A stretch of DNA of 64,000 nucleotides from Bacteroidales bacterium (GTDB lineage Bacteria; Bacteroidota; Bacteroidia; Bacteroidales; P3), in assembly GCA_017483575.1 (NCBI GenBank), contig JAFUWF010000019.1:124001-188000 (forward strand), given 5' to 3'. Below are positions 58,868 to 64,000 of this stretch, one piece after another. The translations under genes and the position numbers were made by a program. The notes below the pieces were generated by a model that was given only the letters and a program-made list of their open reading frames with translations, was not told the DNA's origin and did not search any database. Positions within the stretch are counted from its first letter, which is position 1. Each line of letters opens with the position of its first letter.

Positions 58868-59692
58868 TTATTTGTGGTATTTCACGAGGATGTCCATGAA
58901 GGAGATGCTGCCATCTTCCATCTGGTCGACAAGGCTCTCGATTTTGGTGAGGATGTAGTTGTAGAAAATCTGAAGGATGATAGCGACGATAAGACCGAAG
59001 ATGGTGGTCAACAGAGCCACTTTCATACCGCCAGCGACGACGGTCGGGCTGATATCACCGGCGACCTCGATGTCATCGAAGGCCTGGACCATACCGACAA
59101 CGGTGCCGAGGAATCCGAAGGAAGGAGCAAGGGCGATGAACAGGCCGATCCAGGTGAGGTTGTTCTCGAGGCGGGCCATCTGGACACCACCGTAGCTGGT
59201 GACGGCTTTCTCAACGTTCTCCAGGCCCTGGTCCATACGGTCGAGACCCTGGTAGAAGATGCTGGCCACGGGGCCGCGGGTGTTGCGGCAGAGTTCCTTG
59301 GCACCTTCATAGTTGCCGTTTTTCACGTTGTCCTCGATACCGCCGAGGAGTTTCTTCACGTTGGTGGTGGCCATGTTGAGGTAGAGGATACGCTCAATGA
59401 CGAGGGCCATACCGAAGATAAGGCAGAGGAGCACGGGGGTCATCCAGCCGGCACCACCCTGGATGTACTTCTCTTTGAGCACCTGGTGGAAGGACTTGGT
59501 GGTCTCTTCGGCAGCAGCGGGAGCTGCTTCTTCCGCGGTCTCGGCGACAGCTTCGGTGGTAGCAGCGGCCTCGTCGGTGGCGGCAACCTGTTCGGTGGCT
59601 TCAGTCGTTGTGGCATCCTGTGCCATCACGCCGTTGAAGTTGGCAAATGTCAATAATCCTACTATTGACATCACAGCAAATACTTTTTTCAT
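58868..59692 (-). CDS. ExbB/TolQ-family proton channel
   Basis: A 274-residue MotA/TolQ/ExbB protein with a signal-like N-terminus and an Ala/Glu/Thr-rich stretch (about 25-66), then three membrane helices (GGAGWMTPVLLCLIFGMALVIE, LTWIGLFIALAPSFGFLGTVVGM and VALLTTIFGLIVAIILQI). Motif GTVVGMVQAF is conserved. The extended periplasmic N-terminus is typical of this phylum. Confidence 0.93.
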   Translation of the reverse strand: MKKVFAVMSIVGLLTFANFNGVMAQDATTTEATEQVAATDEAAATTEAVAETAEEAAPAAAEETTKSFHQVLKEKYIQGGAGWMTPVLLCLIFGMALVIERILYLNMATTNVKKLLGGIEDNVKNGNYEGAKELCRNTRGPVASIFYQGLDRMDQGLENVEKAVTSYGGVQMARLENNLTWIGLFIALAPSFGFLGTVVGMVQAFDDIEVAGDISPTVVAGGMKVALLTTIFGLIVAIILQIFYNYILTKIESLVDQMEDGSISFMDILVKYHK

Positions 59693-59754
59693 GTTGTGTT
59701 ACTTTGTTGATTATTAATTTATTGTTTGTAATTCCGTTATTTTATTTCGTTGTG

Positions 59755-59786
59755 CAAATATACACCTTTTTTCTAATTCCACCAAA
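59755..59786 (-). promoter_or_regulatory. Bacteroidota promoter for the exbB operon
   Basis: On the minus strand TTTG (59786-59783), 20-bp spacer, TATATTTG (59762-59755). The transcript would cover exbB, the four-helix protein and both exbD genes. Confidence 0.85.
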
Positions 59787-59791
59787 AAATA

Positions 59792-60775
59792 TCACATTTT
59801 TCTTCCATTTAATGTTTCCATGAGTTCCCGAAGAGGGGTTTTCGAGGCCTCGTCGGCATGGATTTCGTCGAGCTTTTTCCGGGCGGTTTCGAACTCGTCG
59901 GCGATGCTTTTTTCGATGGTGTTTTTGAGGTTCAGGGTTTCGTAGAGGGCGAGCACGCGGTGCACCTTTTCCTCCTCGTCCATGTTGTCCTTGGAGGCGA
60001 AGAGGGCCAGGAGTTCTTTTTTGTGCTCTTCGGTAGCTTTTTTGAGGGCCGTCAGGGGGAGGAAGGATATTTTGTTGTCGCGGATGTCCTGTCCGGTCTT
60101 TTTGCCGAAGACGGCGGTGTCGCCGTAGCCGTCCAGGAGGTCGTCCTGCATCTGGAAGGCGAGGCCGAGGTGGATGCCGAAGGTGTAGAGGCGTTCAGTC
60201 TCGCTGGCGGGGGCGTTGGCGTAGAGGGCGCCGATTTTCAGGGCTCCTGCCAGCAGCACGGCGGTCTTCTGGCGAATCATGTCCAAGTAGTCGTCGATGC
60301 TCACGTTGGCGAGGCCCAGCCGTTCGAAGTTCATATCCTTCTGCTGCCCTTCGCAGACCTCGATGGCGGTCTCGTTGAAGCATTGGAGTATCTCCTGCAG
60401 GCGCGGCGACGGCTGGCGGAGGAAGAAGCGCCAAGCAAGGGCGAACATGGTGTCGCCGCTGAGGACGGCGGTGTTCTCGTCCCATTTGGTGTAGACCGTG
60501 GGCTGTCCGCGGCGCAGGGGCGAGCGGTCCATGAGGTCGTCGTGGAGGAGGGTGAAGTTGTGGAAGGTCTCGATGCCGAGGGCTGCGTCGCGCACCTGGC
60601 GTTCGTCGCCGCCGAAGAGGGCGTTGGCCGCCAGGAGCATGGTGGGGCGAATGCGCTTGCCGCCAAGCCGGAGGGTGTAGTCGATGGGGGCGTAGAGCTC
60701 GTGGGGTTCGGCGTCGAATTGTTCGGCGTCGAAGATGGCGCTCACCTGGTCGAGGAAATATTTTATATTGTTCAT
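59792..60775 (-). CDS. Polyprenyl diphosphate synthase
   Basis: A 327-residue trans-prenyltransferase (FPP/GGPP/octaprenyl type) with the first Asp-rich motif LLHDDLMDRSPLRRG and the second QMQDDLLDGYGD. Chain length cannot be set from the motif alone; the small residues before the first motif suggest a short-chain product. Serves menaquinone or isoprenoid synthesis. Confidence 0.93.
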   Translation of the reverse strand: MNNIKYFLDQVSAIFDAEQFDAEPHELYAPIDYTLRLGGKRIRPTMLLAANALFGGDERQVRDAALGIETFHNFTLLHDDLMDRSPLRRGQPTVYTKWDENTAVLSGDTMFALAWRFFLRQPSPRLQEILQCFNETAIEVCEGQQKDMNFERLGLANVSIDDYLDMIRQKTAVLLAGALKIGALYANAPASETERLYTFGIHLGLAFQMQDDLLDGYGDTAVFGKKTGQDIRDNKISFLPLTALKKATEEHKKELLALFASKDNMDEEEKVHRVLALYETLNLKNTIEKSIADEFETARKKLDEIHADEASKTPLRELMETLNGRKM

Positions 60776-60792
60776 ATATTATGTCTATTCGT

Positions 60793-61899
60793 TCAATATG
60801 CTATGCCGTGCTGGGTGCACCATTTCTGTGCGCCTTTGTGGCCCAGTTTGGCGGCACGCTTGTAGTTGGCTTGTTCGCGTTTGGGCTGTTTCTGCTTGGC
60901 GTAGAGCTCGGCAATGCGGACGTAGGTCTCGGCGTCGTTCTTGTTTATCTCCACGGCGCGCTGGTAGTTGCGAATGGCTTTGCCGAATTCGCCCATCTCG
61001 GCGTGGGTGCGCCCCATGAGGCGGAACGACTCGCTCTGCCTGGGGTTGATGCGCGAGGCGGTGCGGTATTGTGCCAGGGCCTCGCGGTATTCGGCCTTGC
61101 TGAAGTAGATGTCGCCGAGGCGGTTGTAGGCGTTGACGTAGGTGCTGTCGTATTTGATTACCGTCTCCAGGCACTCTATGGCGTTCTCCTTCTCGTCCTT
61201 GAGCAGGTAGGCCCATCCAAGGCAGTAGATGAGCTTGATGGAGCTCCGGTCCACCTTGAGGCCTTTTTTGAGGGTGTTGATGGCCATATCGTAGCTGTTG
61301 CGATAGCAGTACATGGTTCCGAGGTTGAAGTAGGCGTCGATGTTCTTGGGGTCGGCCTGGATGGCCTTGCGGAAGGTCTGTGTGGCCTCGTTGTCGTTGC
61401 CTTTGTAGAAGAGGATGATGCCGGAGACGTTGAGTGCGCGTGCCGACTTGGGGTCCTCGGCCATGGCCTTGTGGGCCCAGGAGGAGGCGTTGGTGTAGTT
61501 CTCGTCGACGCAATAGACCCATGCCAGCGAAGCCATGGCCGAAGCGCGGAGGGCGCTGTCGGCGGGTGCCGAGAGTTCGATGGCTTTCTCGGCGGCCTTC
61601 TTGGCCCCTTCCCAGTCGCGCTGCTCGCACAGGCACTCGGCCAGGTGGCACATGGCCGTGGCGCTGCTGTCGGCTTTGGTGAGCCATTGGGCGGCTTCGG
61701 CAAAGTGTTCCATGCGTTGCAGGAGGAGCCCCAGGTGCAGGCGGGCCTGCACGTTGGTGTCCACGGCCTCGCGGTAGTAGCCGAGGGCAAGGTCGTTCAG
61801 CCCCTTGCTGTCGGCGTTGAGGCCTTTCTCGAGGCTGCCTTGGGCGCCAGCGCCCAAGGCAAGCAGGGAGAGGCATACGGTGAGGAACAGTTTGCGCAT
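60793..61899 (-). CDS. Tetratricopeptide repeat protein, exported
   Basis: A 368-residue protein with a signal peptide (LFLTVCLSLLALGAGAQ) and about nine TPR-like repeats such as ARALNVSGIILFYKGNDNEA, FNLGTMYCYRNSYDMAI and AYNRLGDIYFSKAEYREAL. Starts at ATG 61899 rather than an upstream TTG. Lies just before the prenyl synthase and after valS in one direction. Probably a periplasmic scaffold. Confidence 0.88.
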   Translation of the reverse strand: MRKLFLTVCLSLLALGAGAQGSLEKGLNADSKGLNDLALGYYREAVDTNVQARLHLGLLLQRMEHFAEAAQWLTKADSSATAMCHLAECLCEQRDWEGAKKAAEKAIELSAPADSALRASAMASLAWVYCVDENYTNASSWAHKAMAEDPKSARALNVSGIILFYKGNDNEATQTFRKAIQADPKNIDAYFNLGTMYCYRNSYDMAINTLKKGLKVDRSSIKLIYCLGWAYLLKDEKENAIECLETVIKYDSTYVNAYNRLGDIYFSKAEYREALAQYRTASRINPRQSESFRLMGRTHAEMGEFGKAIRNYQRAVEINKNDAETYVRIAELYAKQKQPKREQANYKRAAKLGHKGAQKWCTQHGIAY

Positions 61900-61909
61900 G
61901 ACAGAGATG

Positions 61910-64000
61910 TTATCCGAGGTTTTCAATCTGAGCTTTCAGGGCGGCAATCTTGGTCTCGGCGTCGCGTTGCTTGTTGCGTTCCTTCTCGATGACGGCGGCG
62001 GGAGCACCGCCCACGAACTTCTCGTTGGAGAGTTTCTTCAGCACGCTGGCCAGGAAGCCCTCGGCGTACTTCAGCTCTTCGTTCAGTTTCTTCAGTTCGG
62101 CTTCCTTGTCGACGTTCTGGCTCATGGGCACGAAGCATTCTGTAGTGCCTATCATGAAGCTCAAGGCGCCGGCGGGTTTCTCGCTGATGGCCTCCACTTT
62201 GCCAACGTTGGCCAGCTTGCGGATGATGCCCTCGAAACGGGAGACCTGGAAGCGGTCGTCCTTGGCGATGTAGCTGACGTCGAGCGGCTCCTTGGGCGAG
62301 AGGTTGCGGGTGTTGCGGATGTTGCGCACACCGGCGATGACCTCGCGGGCGGTGTCGAACTCGTCGAGCATGCGCTGGTCGAAGAATACGCTCAGGGGCA
62401 TGTGCTGGTTCATGATGCTGTAGTTCTGGTTGATGAACTGCTGCTGCTCGTCGCTCTTGCCGATGCCCTGCAGGATGTGCCATATCTCTTCGGTGACGAA
62501 GGGCATGAAGGGGTGCAGGATGAGCATCAGGCGGGAGAAGATGTCGACGGTGGCGTCGTAGGTCTCGCGGTCGATGGGGGTGCCGTAGGCGGGCTTCACC
62601 ATCTCGAGGTACCATGAGCAGAAGTCGTCCCACACCAGCTTGTAGCTGGCCATGAGGGCTTCGCTCAGGCGGTACTGGTCGAAGTCTTTCTCTATCTCTT
62701 CGAGCACTTGGGCCATGCGCTGCTCCATCCACTGCACACTCACCTCGTTCTCCTTGCTCTGTTCGGCGTCACCCACTTGCCAGCCGGAGACCAGTCGCAG
62801 GGCGTTCCACATCTTGTTGCTGAAGTTGCGGCCCTGCTCGCAGATGGCCTCGTCGAAGGGCAGGTCGTTGCCCGCCGGGGCGGTGAGGAGCATGCCCATG
62901 CGCACGCCGTCGGCGCCGTATTTCTCAATGAGCATGATGGGGTCGGGGCTGTTGCCGAGGCTCTTGCTCATCTTGCGGCCCAGCTTGTCGCGCACGATGC
63001 CGGTGAAGTAGACGTTGTGGAACGGCACCTCTTTCATGTATTCCTCTCCGGCCATGATCATGCGGGCCACCCAGAAGAAGATGATGTCCGGGGCGGTGAT
63101 GAGGTCGGCAGTGGGGTAGTAGTAGTTGATTTCGGGATTGCCGGGGTTGCGGATGCCGTCGAAGAGCGAGATGGGCCACAGCCAGGAGCTGAACCAGGTG
63201 TCCAGAACATCTTCATCTTGTCGCATGGCGCCGGTATAGCTGTATTTCTCTGCGGCAATCTTGCGGGCCTCGTCCTCGTTGATGGCCACGATGGTCTCCA
63301 CCTTGCCGTTCTGCTCGAAGTACCAGGCCGGAATGCGCTGGCCCCACCACAGCTGGCGGCTGATGCACCAGTCCTTGATGTTCTCCAGCCAGTGGCGGTA
63401 GGTGTTCTTGAACTTGGCGGGGTGGAAGCGGATGGTGTCGTTCTCCACCACCTCGAGGGCCTTCTTGGCCACGCCGTCCATCTTCATGAACCACTGGGCG
63501 CTTAGCTTGGGCTCGATGACGGCGTCGGTTCTCTCCGAGTGGCCCACCTTGTTGGTGTAGTCCTCCACCTTCTCCACCATGCCCAGCTCCTCCAGGTCTT
63601 TCATAATCTGCTTGCGGCAGGCGAAGCGGTCCATGCCGGCATATTTGCCGCCCTTCTCGTTGAGGGTGCCGTTGTCGTTGAAGATGTCGATGCTCTCCAG
63701 GCCGTATTTCATGCCGAGGTTGTAGTCGTTGATGTCGTGGGCGGGGGTGATTTTCAGGGCGCCGGTACCGAACTCGCGGTCCACGTATTCGTCCATGATG
63801 ATGGGCACCGAGCGGCCCACGCCGGGCACGATGACGCGTTTGCCCTTGAGCCACTGGTAGCGGTCGTCCTCGGGGTGCACGCAGACGGCGGTGTCGCCCA
63901 GGATGGTCTCCGGGCGCGTGGTGGCCACGACGATGTATTTGTCCTCGCCCTCAATGTAGTAGCGCAGGTAGAACAGCTTGCCGTGGCTCTCCTTGTAGAT
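61910..64000 (-). CDS. valS: Valyl-tRNA synthetase (partial, N-terminus beyond window)
   Basis: The C-terminal 696 residues of ValRS. Present are the editing domain (ATTRPETILGDTAV, with GTGALKITPAHD), the KMSKS motif (GRKMSKSLGNSPDP), an anticodon-binding domain and a C-terminal coiled coil (KLNEELKYAEGFLASVLKKL). The HIGH motif and N-terminus lie past position 64000; the frame is open to the edge. Confidence 0.97.
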   Translation of the reverse strand: MYKESHGKLFYLRYYIEGEDKYIVVATTRPETILGDTAVCVHPEDDRYQWLKGKRVIVPGVGRSVPIIMDEYVDREFGTGALKITPAHDINDYNLGMKYGLESIDIFNDNGTLNEKGGKYAGMDRFACRKQIMKDLEELGMVEKVEDYTNKVGHSERTDAVIEPKLSAQWFMKMDGVAKKALEVVENDTIRFHPAKFKNTYRHWLENIKDWCISRQLWWGQRIPAWYFEQNGKVETIVAINEDEARKIAAEKYSYTGAMRQDEDVLDTWFSSWLWPISLFDGIRNPGNPEINYYYPTADLITAPDIIFFWVARMIMAGEEYMKEVPFHNVYFTGIVRDKLGRKMSKSLGNSPDPIMLIEKYGADGVRMGMLLTAPAGNDLPFDEAICEQGRNFSNKMWNALRLVSGWQVGDAEQSKENEVSVQWMEQRMAQVLEEIEKDFDQYRLSEALMASYKLVWDDFCSWYLEMVKPAYGTPIDRETYDATVDIFSRLMLILHPFMPFVTEEIWHILQGIGKSDEQQQFINQNYSIMNQHMPLSVFFDQRMLDEFDTAREVIAGVRNIRNTRNLSPKEPLDVSYIAKDDRFQVSRFEGIIRKLANVGKVEAISEKPAGALSFMIGTTECFVPMSQNVDKEAELKKLNEELKYAEGFLASVLKKLSNEKFVGGAPAAVIEKERNKQRDAETKIAALKAQIENLG

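Noticed and set aside
60781..61992. 403-residue plus-strand reading frame opposite the TPR gene
   Set aside because: Antisense shadow of a TPR gene with clear repeats and signal peptide; rich in Val/Gly/Ala-His as expected of shadows.

Overview
The window looks like chromosome from a gut- or rumen-type Bacteroidales bacterium of fairly high GC content. The evidence is: Bacteroidota promoters of the form TTTG-N19/20-TAnnTTTG; type IX secretion proteins (a PorQ-like barrel and a C-terminal sorting domain); a two-ExbD ExbB/ExbD cluster; a PF14121-type putative porin; DUF3127; and a short phosphoglycerate dehydrogenase with Lys where most relatives have His. Nearly all of it is protein coding. 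I found no rRNA, tRNA or CRISPR array. The first gene (YitT/DUF2179) and the last (valS) run off the window.

Layout. 1-5.3 kb: rpe, rlmI, folE, a LolA-like gene, tsaB and a peptide-ABC permease. 5.3-10.5 kb (minus): a complete GDP-D-glycero-alpha-D-manno-heptose pathway (gmhA, hddA, gmhB, hddC) with a glycosyltransferase and a TonB-like protein, interrupted by a GxxExxY gene. 10.9-15.8 kb: two lysine-fermentation genes (kdd, kamA) separated by a lipoprotein, a REP-associated transposase with its REPs, and tcdA. 15.8-22 kb: PorQ-like, lplA, a DUF3791/DUF3990 module, a lipoprotein, a ParE-type toxin-antitoxin pair and glyS. 22-26 kb: HTH protein, histidine kinase, LolC/E-type permease, tpiA. 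26.5-30.7 kb: a tandemly duplicated two-gene secreted-protein module in which each copy has lost part of a different gene. 30.8-37.2 kb: serC, serA, an ATP-grasp-like protein, mntP, and a stress/lipoprotein group. 37.7-44.2 kb: two divergent ECF sigma-factor operons with membrane/anti-sigma-like partners and envelope proteins. 44.3-55.6 kb (minus): cls, a HAD phosphatase, a BASS-like transporter, punA, DUF151 nuclease, rdgB, porin, trxB, a flippase-like protein, panD, 5-FTHF cyclo-ligase and DUF3127. 56-64 kb: corA, exbD-exbD-membrane protein-exbB, a prenyl synthase, a TPR protein and valS.

The most striking signal is repeat structure. At least a dozen elements built from short tandem units (7, 9, 10 or 11 bp) followed by their inverse complement are scattered through the window. 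Many lie inside genes, open in frame, as in tsaB, tcdA, lplA, rdgB, an anti-sigma-like gene and twice in the ATP-grasp gene. Four genes use such arrays as the hydrophobic core of their signal peptide. In two of these (a LolA-like protein and a lipoprotein) a TTTTCAA heptamer array leaves signal peptide and mature protein out of frame by exactly one heptamer, which suggests slipped-strand phase variation. Other repeat systems are a RAYT/REP locus, a GxxExxY nuclease gene bracketed by inverted 10-mer arrays, and two 127-bp AT-rich palindromes in divergent intergenic regions.
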